DNA of 48,338 nt from Thermoplasmata archaeon (GTDB lineage Archaea; Thermoplasmatota; Thermoplasmata; Lutacidiplasmatales; UBA184): NCBI GenBank assembly GCA_030041075.1, contig JASHOP010000031.1, positions 1-48,338 on the forward strand, given 5' to 3'. How positions within the stretch are numbered: the stretch's first letter is position 1; every line of letters starts with the position of its first letter. Below the pieces are notes generated by a model. It had not been told where the DNA came from and did not search any database. It saw only the letters and a program-made list of their open reading frames with translations. Shown piece after piece: positions 10,330 through 18,291 of the stretch. A program made the position numbers and the translations under genes.

Positions 10330-11142
10330 GTGAGAAGCCGGTCGGTCGCGCTCATCACCAGCGACCCGAGCTTGTACCACGAGCTCGCGGGATTCCTTCG
10401 AGAGCGTCGTCTCCCTTCGGTGAGCCTGCTTCCGGGGGACCGAATACCCGACCGGGTCGCGGTCGTGCTGACGTCCGCCGCGGAGCGCGCGCTCATCGAC
10501 CATCCGAACGTACTGACCGTCGCTGAGGGGGGAGACCGCCGCGCGCTGGCCGCGGCGATCGCCCAAGGGCTCGGGGCGAGCGATCCGGTGGAGCCGATGG
10601 TGGTGGGCATCGACCCGGGACCCCGACCGGGGTACGCGATCATGGCGGGCGACGCGTGCATCGGCGAGGGGAGTCTCGAGGGCCCTGAATCGGCCGGCGC
10701 CCTCGCGACGCAGCTCCGCCACTGGTTTCCGTCGCGCCACCTTCTCTTCCGCGTCGGCGCGGGCGACCCGCCGACGCGGAACCGGGTCGTGAACTCGCTC
10801 CTGGCCCGGCAACGGACGGTGGAGATCGTCGATGAGAACGGGACGACGCCGCGCGGACGGCGCCGACCCCGGGATGCAGCCGCGGCCCGATCGATCGCGC
10901 GGACGCGGGGGTCCCCCGTGCGCGACGTCCTCACGACGTGCTTCACGGCTGGCGACATCGCGAACCTCCAGCGGCTCAGCCGCGAAGGCAGCGGGGGCCG
11001 GCTCACGATCTCCCGCAGCTCGGCGCACCGGGTGCTCCGGGGCGAGCTGACGCTCGCCGAGGCCGTCGGGCAGGCGATGGCGGGCGACGGCGCACGCGAG
11101 GGGCGCCGGCCTCCGAGCGCCCGGTCCGGCGAACGCCTATAA
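10330..11142 (+). CDS. Predicted RNase H-like/RuvC-like fold protein, function unknown
   Basis: Central MVVGIDPGPRPGYAIMAGDACIGEGS (GIDPG...G beta-hairpin pattern of RuvC/RNase H folds); C-terminus TISRSSAHRVLRGELTLAEAVGQAM is HTH-like. Confidence 0.6.
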   Translation: MRSRSVALITSDPSLYHELAGFLRERRLPSVSLLPGDRIPDRVAVVLTSAAERALIDHPNVLTVAEGGDRRALAAAIAQGLGASDPVEPMVVGIDPGPRPGYAIMAGDACIGEGSLEGPESAGALATQLRHWFPSRHLLFRVGAGDPPTRNRVVNSLLARQRTVEIVDENGTTPRGRRRPRDAAAARSIARTRGSPVRDVLTTCFTAGDIANLQRLSREGSGGRLTISRSSAHRVLRGELTLAEAVGQAMAGDGAREGRRPPSARSGERL

Positions 11143-11164
11143 CCCGTCCTCGAGTCGACCGGTC

Positions 11165-12898
11165 GTGACGCTCCCGGCCGAGGTCGCGCGGCGTGCGCAG
11201 CGCGCGGTGCTCGAGAACGCCGTCGCCCACGACGGCGCGGCGAAGACCTCGGCGGTCGTGTCGAGGCTGCTCGCGACCGACCCGTCCCTCCGGGCGCGCG
11301 CCGAGGAGGTCCGCTCGCTCGTCTCGGACCTCGTGGCCACGCTGGAGGGCGTCCCCCCGTCCGAGCTGTCGGACCGACTGGATCGGCTGGGAGGACCGGA
11401 AGCGTCCCGTCCCTCGGCTTCGCGGACGGAGGAGGGCGGCGTCTTCCCCGACCTCCCGAACGCGGTCGACGGCAAGGTCGTGCTCCGGCTCGCCCCGTTC
11501 CCGAACGGCGTTTTGCACATCGGGCACGGCCGCCTTCTGTTCGTCCACGACTACTACCGGACCCGGTACCACGGGAAGATCCTGCTCGTCTTCGACGACA
11601 CCATCGGCTCCGCGGAGAAGCGGGTCGAAGCGGAGTTCTTCGACCTCATCCGGGGGGACTGCGAGCTCGCGGGGGTCCGCCCGGACGCGATCCTCTACAA
11701 GTCGGACCGGGTCGAGGCGCAGTATCCCTGGGCCCGGCGCGTCATAGAGAAGGGCGGAGCGTACGTCTGCCGCTGTCCGGCTGACACCCTCCGCGAGAAC
11801 CGCGCGAAGGGGAGCCCCTGCCCCGAGCGGATGCAGACCCCCTCCGAGACCTTGGACGCGTGGGAGCGGATGCTCGCGAACGGATACGGTCCGGGCGAGG
11901 CCGTGCTGCGGCTCCGGACCGACCTCGCCGACCCGGACCCCGCGTTCCGCGACCGGGTGCTGTTCCGCATCAGCGACCTCGACCACCCGCGGGTGGGTCG
12001 GAGATACCGGGTGTGGCCGATGCTCGAGTTCTCGTGGGCCGTCGACGACGTCGAGCTCGGGGTCACGCATGTCCTGCGGGGCAAGGAGCTCGTCATCGAG
12101 GACCGGATGGAGCGCTACATCTGGGACCTCCTCGGCGTCGCGGGTCCTCCGTTCCTCCACTGGGGACTCCTTCGCGTGCGCGAGGCGAAGGTCGCGAAGA
12201 GCAAGGCGAACCGCGAGGTCCGCAGCGGGCTCTACGACGGGTGGTCCGACCCCCGAACCTGGTCGCTCCGTTCGCTCGACCGGCGCGGGATCTCGATGGA
12301 GGCGCTCCGCGCGTTCATCCTGTCGTTCGGGCTCTCGCTCGCGGACATCGAGGTCGCGGCGGAGACGCTCTACGCCGAGAACCGTAAGCGCATCGACGCG
12401 ACCACCGTCCGGCGCGCCTTCGTGGCCGACCCGGTGCCGGTCGAGGTCGAGGGCTACCCGTTCGACCTCGCCTCGGTGACGTTGCCCAACCACCCGGACC
12501 GCCCCGAGCTGGGGAACCGTTCGGTGCGGGCGGGGCCGTCGTTCTATCTCGCCCGGAAGGACGTCCTCGGCCACCTCGGCGAGGAGGTACGCTTGAAGGA
12601 CCTCGTCAACGTGCGTCTTCCTCCGGCGGACCCAGCCCCGGGCTCCGCGATCCGGGCCGGGTTCACGAGCCGGGAGAACCGCAAGCTCCCCCGGCTCCAG
12701 TGGGTCGCTCGCGAGGGCGCCGTCTCGGTCGACATCCTCGGGATCGAGGGCGACCACGCAGAGGGTCTCGCCGAGCGTTCGGTCGCGAGCGCGCGACCCC
12801 GGGACATTCTCCAGTTCGAGCGGGTCGGGTTCGTGCGCGTCGACGACGGCTGGTCCGCCGGGACCTCGCCCGTGCGCGTGGTGTACGGACACCCGTGA
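11165..12898 (+). CDS. gltX: Glutamyl-tRNA synthetase, archaeal type
   Basis: VVLRLAPFPNGVLHIGHGRLLFVHDYY (HIGH signature), LLVFDDTIGSAEKRVEAEFFDLI, FSWAVDDVELGVTHVLRGKE, WGLLRVREAKVAKSKANREVRSGLYDGWSDPRTWSLRSLDRRGI. Confidence 0.93.
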   Translation: MTLPAEVARRAQRAVLENAVAHDGAAKTSAVVSRLLATDPSLRARAEEVRSLVSDLVATLEGVPPSELSDRLDRLGGPEASRPSASRTEEGGVFPDLPNAVDGKVVLRLAPFPNGVLHIGHGRLLFVHDYYRTRYHGKILLVFDDTIGSAEKRVEAEFFDLIRGDCELAGVRPDAILYKSDRVEAQYPWARRVIEKGGAYVCRCPADTLRENRAKGSPCPERMQTPSETLDAWERMLANGYGPGEAVLRLRTDLADPDPAFRDRVLFRISDLDHPRVGRRYRVWPMLEFSWAVDDVELGVTHVLRGKELVIEDRMERYIWDLLGVAGPPFLHWGLLRVREAKVAKSKANREVRSGLYDGWSDPRTWSLRSLDRRGISMEALRAFILSFGLSLADIEVAAETLYAENRKRIDATTVRRAFVADPVPVEVEGYPFDLASVTLPNHPDRPELGNRSVRAGPSFYLARKDVLGHLGEEVRLKDLVNVRLPPADPAPGSAIRAGFTSRENRKLPRLQWVAREGAVSVDILGIEGDHAEGLAERSVASARPRDILQFERVGFVRVDDGWSAGTSPVRVVYGHP

Positions 12899-12947
12899 AC
12901 GCCCCCGGGTGTTTTGTAGCCCGCGGCCGTCCCGGACGACGCGGCCG

Positions 12948-13337
12948 ATGAAGTTCCTCCATACCTCGATCACGGTCCGGGCGATGGACGAGAGCCTCGC
13001 GTTCTACACCGGGGTCCTCGGCCTTACGTTCGAGCGGCGCCGGCCGATCCCCGAGAACCACGCCGAGATCGCGTTCGTCCTCGATCCGGCGAGCGGGGCG
13101 CGGATCGAGCTCACCCACTGGGAGGGCAAGGAGACGTTCGATCCGGGCGAGCAGCTCGACCACCTCGCGTTCGAGGTGGCCGACCTCGACGGTTTCCTCC
13201 GCACGGCCCGCGCGAACGGCGTCCGGGTCGCGAAGGAGCCGTACCGCCTCTCCGGCGGCTCGGGCCGGATCGCGTTCATCCTCGACCCGAACGATGTCTG
13301 GATCGAGCTCCTTGAGCGACCCCCGCCCGGTGCCTGA
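12948..13337 (+). CDS. VOC/glyoxalase-family protein (lactoylglutathione lyase-like)
   Basis: MKFLHTSITVRAMDESLAFYTGVLGLTFERRRPIPENHAEIAFVLDPASGARIELTHWEG...LDHLAFEVADLDGFL...GRIAFILDPNDVWIELLE. Confidence 0.88.
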   Translation: MKFLHTSITVRAMDESLAFYTGVLGLTFERRRPIPENHAEIAFVLDPASGARIELTHWEGKETFDPGEQLDHLAFEVADLDGFLRTARANGVRVAKEPYRLSGGSGRIAFILDPNDVWIELLERPPPGA

Positions 13338-14589
13338 CGGCGGAGAAGGAGCCGGCGCCCGACCTCCGGGCGCGCCCGAGCGGTCTCGGCCGCTGCTCGC
13401 GGTCCTCACGGCGACGTTCTTCGTCCGATTCGGGTTCGGGATCACGCTGGCGGTCTTCTACACCTACCTCACCGGCCATACCCAGGCCGCGACCCCGAGC
13501 GAGCTGGGGACCGCGGGGATCGTCAGCGCGCTGGCCCCGATCGGCGAGTTCACGACCGTGCTGTTCTCGGGAGCCGTCGCGGACCGCATCGGGAGGTTCC
13601 CCGTCCTCTTCGGCGGGATGTCGGGAGCGGCGCTCCTGCTCCTCGTCATCGCGACGACCCGATCGGTCGATGCGATCGGGGCGGCGAACCTCCTGTTCGG
13701 ATTCGCCAGCGGGGCGATCCTGGCCGCGAGCCTCGCCGTCGTCGGGGACGAGGCCGGGACCGACGAGCGAGGGTACGAGATGGGACGGTTCGACGCGATG
13801 AACCTGTTCGGGTGGATCGCGGGCTACGCCTTCGGGATCGGGGTCGGCGCGGCGCTCCCGGATCGCGCGCTCGGTTGGATCTTCGTTGGCGGCGCGGCCG
13901 CGCTCGTCGCCGGGCTCGCGGTCGCGAGCCGGCTGGTCCGGGGCCTCCCCCGCGCCCGGCGGCCGCGCTCGTTCTCGTTCCGGCGCGTCGTGCGCAGCGC
14001 GGTCCGGGCGAACGTCCTGGTCGTGACCCTGCCCTGGATGGCGATCTACGCGTTCATCGGCACCGCGCTGATCTTCCTCCTGCCGGCCGCGACCGGGATC
14101 GGGGTCGCGCCGGGGTACCTCGCGCTGGTGATCGCCGCGGCAGGGGGCCTTCTGATCGTCTCGCAACCGTACTTCGGCCGTCTCGCCGACCGGCGGGGGC
14201 GGACCCGCATGATGACAGTGGGGGCTCTCGGATTCGGGCTCGTGATGCTGTTCGCCGGGCTCCTGACCGCATATCCCGGCGGCGATACCCGCGCGCCGCT
14301 CCTCGCCGGGATCGGCGCGAGCGTCCTCCTCGCCCTGACGTACGGCCCGGCCGCGCTCGCGGCCCTCGCGGACCTGGCGATCGCGCTGAGCCGGGCGACG
14401 ACGATGGCGATCTACTCGCTCACGATCTCGCTCGGCATGGTCGTGGGCCTCCTCGCCTCGACCTCGCTCTACGCCCGGCTCGGGAACCTCGGCCTCTACG
14501 TGTTCTTCGGCGCGATCGCCGCGGTCCTCGGGGCGCTGACCGCGCTCCGGTGGGTCGAGGCCCGGCGGGCTACGATTCCGGTTCGATGA
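13330..14589 (+). CDS. MFS transporter
   Basis: About 12 hydrophobic segments with MFS-like GAVADRIGRFPVLFGG and GRLADRRGRTRMM loops. Start set to GTG 13330; the track uses ATG 13294. Confidence 0.85.
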   Translation: MPDGGEGAGARPPGAPERSRPLLAVLTATFFVRFGFGITLAVFYTYLTGHTQAATPSELGTAGIVSALAPIGEFTTVLFSGAVADRIGRFPVLFGGMSGAALLLLVIATTRSVDAIGAANLLFGFASGAILAASLAVVGDEAGTDERGYEMGRFDAMNLFGWIAGYAFGIGVGAALPDRALGWIFVGGAAALVAGLAVASRLVRGLPRARRPRSFSFRRVVRSAVRANVLVVTLPWMAIYAFIGTALIFLLPAATGIGVAPGYLALVIAAAGGLLIVSQPYFGRLADRRGRTRMMTVGALGFGLVMLFAGLLTAYPGGDTRAPLLAGIGASVLLALTYGPAALAALADLAIALSRATTMAIYSLTISLGMVVGLLASTSLYARLGNLGLYVFFGAIAAVLGALTALRWVEARRATIPVR

Positions 14590-15454
14590 CCACGTGGCGG
14601 AGGATCGGGTAGGTCGCCTGGAGGGCGCGGGTCACCTGGTCGATCGCCGACTCGAGCTGGTCGGTGGTGAGCCCGTCCTGGAAATTGATCCTCAGCGCGA
14701 GGAGCGCGTCGTCCGGACCGAGCTGCATCGACTGGAGCGACCGGACCCGGGCGACGCGCGGGTCGGCCCGGACGATCCCGAGCACGTGCTGGGCGACCTC
14801 GGGCGCCAGCGCGCGGCCGATCAGGTACTCCCGGCTCTCCGCGGTCAGGACGAGGCCGGTGACGACCAGGAGGAGGCCCTCGAACGCGGCGACCGCCCCG
14901 TCGACCCGGAAGTCGGCGGTCCGGTCGACGACGAGGAGACCGGCGAACGCCACTAGCGACCCGTAGATCGTCACCAGGTCCTGGTAGAAGATCGACTTGA
15001 GCCCCTGGTTGGACGACTCGAGCAGGGTCTGGAGCGTCTGACGCGAGAGCCTGAGCTCGCGCAGCGTGACCCAGATCCCCGCCAGGCTCGCGGCCAGGGT
15101 CGCGCCGACGACGAGCACGCCCTCCCCCAGGTGCGTCACGGGCGACGGGGCGACGAGTTGGCCGATCCCCTCGACGAGCGCCACGATCCCGGCCGCCGTG
15201 AACGTGACGACCGTCGAGACGAACGCCCAGAAGAACCGGTCCTTGCCGAACCCGAACGGATGCTCGCGGTCGGGGGGCCGGCTCGAGACCCGGAGGCCCC
15301 AGAGGAGGAACAGACCGCCGACCAGGTCCGTCAGCGTGTAGATCGCCTGGGAGAGCACCGTGCGGCTCCCCGATACCGCGGCGACCGCGAGGTTGCCCGA
15401 GAAGAGCGCGGCGTTGAGGGCGATCGTTGCGAGGATGATGACCCGGGGACGCAT
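14570..15454 (-). CDS. Cation diffusion facilitator family transporter
   Basis: MRPRVIILATIALNAALFSGNLAVAAVSGSRTVLSQAIYTLTDLVGG...REHPFGFGKDRFFWAF... plus a C-terminal cytoplasmic domain. Confidence 0.85.
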   Translation of the reverse strand: MRPRVIILATIALNAALFSGNLAVAAVSGSRTVLSQAIYTLTDLVGGLFLLWGLRVSSRPPDREHPFGFGKDRFFWAFVSTVVTFTAAGIVALVEGIGQLVAPSPVTHLGEGVLVVGATLAASLAGIWVTLRELRLSRQTLQTLLESSNQGLKSIFYQDLVTIYGSLVAFAGLLVVDRTADFRVDGAVAAFEGLLLVVTGLVLTAESREYLIGRALAPEVAQHVLGIVRADPRVARVRSLQSMQLGPDDALLALRINFQDGLTTDQLESAIDQVTRALQATYPILRHVVIEPES

Positions 15455-15596
15455 CGTTCGACGCCGAGGGGACCGGACGGTTTCCCAGCGTGGCCGTGGG
15501 CGATAAAGCGTTCTGCGGGGGCGGGCGATGCGCCGGGCGGGGCCCGGGGAGACCAACCGTTAAATCGCGAGTCCGGGTTCGCGTCCGGGACGCCCG

Positions 15597-16571
15597 ATGA
15601 GCGACACCCTGTCTCGCGGGTCCGCGCCCACGCCCGCTTCGGCCGGGCGCCCGCCCGCGGTCGAGCGCCACGCCCGGCCGTCGCTGTCGTCGCTGGGCCT
15701 CTCGCCGGGCAAGAAGACCCGCTTGAAGCGGCTCCTCTACGGACACGGGCCCGGGGGAGGCACGCTCCTCGTCCTCCCGATCGACCAGGGCCTCGAGCAC
15801 GGACCGGTCGATTTCTTCGCCAATCCGGACGCCCTCGACCCCCGGTACCAGTACGAGCTCGCGAAGGAGGGCCGGTTCAGCGCGATCGCGCTCCACATCG
15901 GCCTCGCGGAGAAGTACTTCCATGAGTACGCGGGGGAGGTTCCGCTCATCCTCAAGCTGAACGGGAAGACCTCGATCCCCTCGGACGCCCAGGCGTTCAG
16001 CGCGCTCACGGGAACGGTGGAGGATGCGGTCCGCATGGGCGCCGACGCGGTCGGCTACACCGTCTACGTCGGGTCGCCGTCCCAGGACCGGGACTTCCTC
16101 CAGTTCTCGGACGTCCGTCGCGATGCGGAGCGACTCGGGATGCCGGTGATCGTCTGGGCCTACCCCCGGGGCGACGGGGTCGCGAAGCGCGGGGGTCGGG
16201 AGAGCCTCTACGCCGTCGACTACGCCGCCCGCGTCGCGCTCGAGCTCGGGGCGGACGTCGTGAAGGTGAACTACCCCGTCCGCTCCGAGAAGGACGCGGA
16301 GAGCCCGCCGCCGTACAACACCCTCGCCCTGTCGCCCGAGGCGTCGTTCCGCAAGGTCGTCGAGAGCGCAGGACGCGCGCTCGTGCTCGTCTCCGGGGGG
16401 GAGAAGGTCGGCGATGCGGAGCTCCTCGAGAAGGTCCGATCGTCGATGCACGCTGGGGCGACGGGGATCATCTTCGGCCGGAACCTCTGGCAGCGTCCGA
16501 GGGCCGAGGCGTTGCGCCTCACGCGGGAGCTCCATGCGATCCTCCGGGAGTACGCGCAGCCCCCGACGTGA
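15597..16571 (+). CDS. fba: Archaeal-type class I fructose-bisphosphate aldolase
   Basis: LLVLPIDQGLEHGPVDFFANPDALDPRYQYELAKEGRFSAIALHIGLAEKYFHEYAGEVPLILKLNGKTSI...GADVVKVNYP...ALVLVSGGEKVGDAELLEKVRSSMHAGATGIIFGRNLWQR. Confidence 0.93.
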   Translation: MSDTLSRGSAPTPASAGRPPAVERHARPSLSSLGLSPGKKTRLKRLLYGHGPGGGTLLVLPIDQGLEHGPVDFFANPDALDPRYQYELAKEGRFSAIALHIGLAEKYFHEYAGEVPLILKLNGKTSIPSDAQAFSALTGTVEDAVRMGADAVGYTVYVGSPSQDRDFLQFSDVRRDAERLGMPVIVWAYPRGDGVAKRGGRESLYAVDYAARVALELGADVVKVNYPVRSEKDAESPPPYNTLALSPEASFRKVVESAGRALVLVSGGEKVGDAELLEKVRSSMHAGATGIIFGRNLWQRPRAEALRLTRELHAILREYAQPPT

Positions 16572-17274
16572 ACGGTCGATCCGCCTCTGGCTCGTAGTGA
16601 CCGGCGAGGACCACCCGCGGGCGTGCACCGGCCGTCGCCTGCTCTCGCGCGGCCTCGCCGACGAGATCGGGTCGCCGCGCGACGCCGGCCCGGCGGCGAT
16701 CGTGCTCGACCCACACGCCTCCACTCCGCTCTCTCCGGCCGATCGGCCGGCGGCGCTTCGGTCGGGGGTGATCGCGATCGACTGCTCGTGGAACCGGCTC
16801 GCGGATCGAGGCGCCATCGCCCCGTCGGCCCACGGACCGTCCCCGGCGCACCCCCGGCGTCTGCCGTTCCTGCTTGCGACGAACCCTCAGCACTACGGGC
16901 GGCTCGCCGAGCTCAACACCGCGGAGGCCGCGGGCGCCGCCCTTTTCGTGCTGGGCGCGCGGGGGACTGCGGTGGAGCTCCTCGAGGGATTCGCGGGAGG
17001 CGAGGCGTTCTTCCGCGTCAACCGTGAACGCCTCGACCGGTACGCTCGCGCCCCGGGTCCGCAGGGAATCGTCGCGGCCGAGGCGGCGCTGTTCGGGCCG
17101 ACCCCGACCGGAGCGTGGACCGGTCCCGAGGCGACCCGCTTCGGCGCCGGAGCCTCAGTTCCGGGTGCGGCCGGGCGAGGCCCGGCTCCTCGGCGGCGGG
17201 AACGACCGCCCCTCGGTCGAGAGGTGGTGGAGGCGGATGTCGACCACCGAACGGACCGGCCGGTCGAGGGCTAG
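16534..17274 (+). CDS. tsr3: Tsr3/DUF367 family rRNA aminocarboxypropyltransferase
   Basis: IRLWLVVTGEDHPRACTGRRLL...AIVLDPHASTPLSPADR...GVIAIDCSWNRL...RRLPFLLATNPQHYGRLAELNTAEAAGAALFVLGARGTAVELLEGFAGGEAFFRVNRERLDRYA. Start uncertain (ATG 16534 overlaps fba by 38 nt). Confidence 0.82.
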   Translation: MRSSGSTRSPRRERSIRLWLVVTGEDHPRACTGRRLLSRGLADEIGSPRDAGPAAIVLDPHASTPLSPADRPAALRSGVIAIDCSWNRLADRGAIAPSAHGPSPAHPRRLPFLLATNPQHYGRLAELNTAEAAGAALFVLGARGTAVELLEGFAGGEAFFRVNRERLDRYARAPGPQGIVAAEAALFGPTPTGAWTGPEATRFGAGASVPGAAGRGPAPRRRERPPLGREVVEADVDHRTDRPVEG

Positions 17275-18090
17275 ATCGCCGGTGATGACCCCGCCGTACT
17301 CCTCGTAGACGCGCGTGGTGTGCAGCGTCATCACCCGCTCGCCGTAGAGCGCCTTCCCCGTCAGATCCGGGTCATGGCCCCGTAGGACGAGCGCGAGACC
17401 GCTCGCCGCCAGGAACCGGTCGAGGTCCGGAGCGCCCCACGGCTCGGCCGCGCCCCTTCGCGCCCGGGACGCGGCGCATTCCGCCCAGACGACCTCGGCG
17501 AGGAGGGGATCGTCCACGGTCCGGAACACCCGGCTCCAGGGAGTCCCTTCGAGGTGGCGCGGGAACCCGGCGTGCGCGAGATACGCGCCGCTCCTCGTCT
17601 CCGCCGCTAGGGGGCCGCGTTCGAGGAGTCCCATCAACCGCGAGTACCGCGACGGGTCGTCCCCCCACAGCCGCTTCACCTCGGTCGGAAGGTCGAGCGG
17701 TCTCGCCGCGATCCGCCGCGTCGTCTCGTGATTCCCCTGGAGGAGGAAGACCCGGGCCGGGGAGCGCGCGGCGGTCGACAGAAGGAAGAAGGCGTTGGCG
17801 ATCGATCCGGCGCCGCAGTCGTCCGGTACCCGGTCGATGTAGTCGCCGAGGCCGACGAGCACCGTGCCCCGTCCGCCGGCCTCGAACCGGGCTACGACCT
17901 CCCGGGTGGAGGGCCAGTCTCCGTGCGAGTCGCCGAAGACGATCGCGCGCTCGAGGTCGGGTCCCCCGATCGTCACGAACGCCGGGTGGCGCGGTACCGT
18001 GCGCTCGAGCTCCTCGAGGAGCGCGTCGGCCTCCTCGGGCCCGAGCGCGAGGACCTCCTCGGGCGAGGCGGGAAGTCCGGGTCCCGTCAT
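17155..18090 (-). CDS. PPP-family metallophosphoesterase/protein phosphatase
   Basis: AIVFGDSHGDW (GDxHG), VGLGDYIDRV (GDxxDR), LLQGNHE (GNHE), LRGHDPDL. Confidence 0.87.
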   Translation of the reverse strand: MTGPGLPASPEEVLALGPEEADALLEELERTVPRHPAFVTIGGPDLERAIVFGDSHGDWPSTREVVARFEAGGRGTVLVGLGDYIDRVPDDCGAGSIANAFFLLSTAARSPARVFLLQGNHETTRRIAARPLDLPTEVKRLWGDDPSRYSRLMGLLERGPLAAETRSGAYLAHAGFPRHLEGTPWSRVFRTVDDPLLAEVVWAECAASRARRGAAEPWGAPDLDRFLAASGLALVLRGHDPDLTGKALYGERVMTLHTTRVYEEYGGVITGDLALDRPVRSVVDIRLHHLSTEGRSFPPPRSRASPGRTRN

Positions 18091-18130
18091 CGCCGGCCCC
18101 CCCCCCCGGGGGGGAATGCGGGGGGCCGGA

Positions 18131-18165
18131 GTTCCTGGCGGCCGGTCGAGGCGACCGGCCGGCCC
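18131..18165 (-). other. tRNA-Leu(TAG) intron 2, T-loop position 59/60, 35 nt
   Basis: GGGCCGGCCGGTCGCCTCGACCGGCCGCCAGGAAC contains the 9-bp hairpin GGCCGGTCG-CCT-CGACCGGCC. Flanking bulges AA|G and AC|T; central helix TTCA/AGGA with 3 of 4 pairs (one G-U). Confidence 0.85.
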
Positions 18166-18213
18166 TTTGAACCGGCGAATGCCCTAGGCAACAGGGTCCT
18201 AAGCCCTGCCTCG

Positions 18214-18240
18214 CTGACCCCGCCGCCGAGCGGCAGCGGA
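18214..18240 (-). other. tRNA-Leu(TAG) intron 1, D-loop position 21/22, 27 nt
   Basis: TCCGCTGCCGCTCGGCGGCGGGGTCAG. Inner helix CCGCTGCC/GGCGGCGG, central 4-bp helix GGCC/GGTC, 3-nt bulges AA|T and AG|C; outer helix weak, so a relaxed BHB. Confidence 0.8.
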
Positions 18241-18291
18241 TTGGCCGTGCTGGAGCACCCCCGCACCGTGAGCCTCCCATCGGAGGAGAGG

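Larger units (their letters stand above)
18117..18264 (-). tRNA. tRNA-Leu (TAG) with two introns (D-loop 21/22 and T-loop 59/60)
   Basis: Acceptor GCGGGGG (18264-18258) pairs with CCCCCGC (18124-18118), discriminator A 18117; anticodon arm CAGGG CTTAGGA CCCTG; class II variable arm TTGCCTAGGGCATTC; T-stem GCCGG/CCGGC interrupted in the loop. Removing the two introns gives an 86-nt tRNA with A14, G15, G18G19, A21 and a TTCAAAT T-loop. Confidence 0.9.

Noticed and set aside
11003-12973. 656-aa minus-strand ORF
   Set aside because: Exact antisense shadow of gltX with no domain; the gltX frame has clear motifs.
14496-16817. 773-aa minus-strand ORF
   Set aside because: Out-of-frame shadow of the CDF gene and fba; no recognisable domain.
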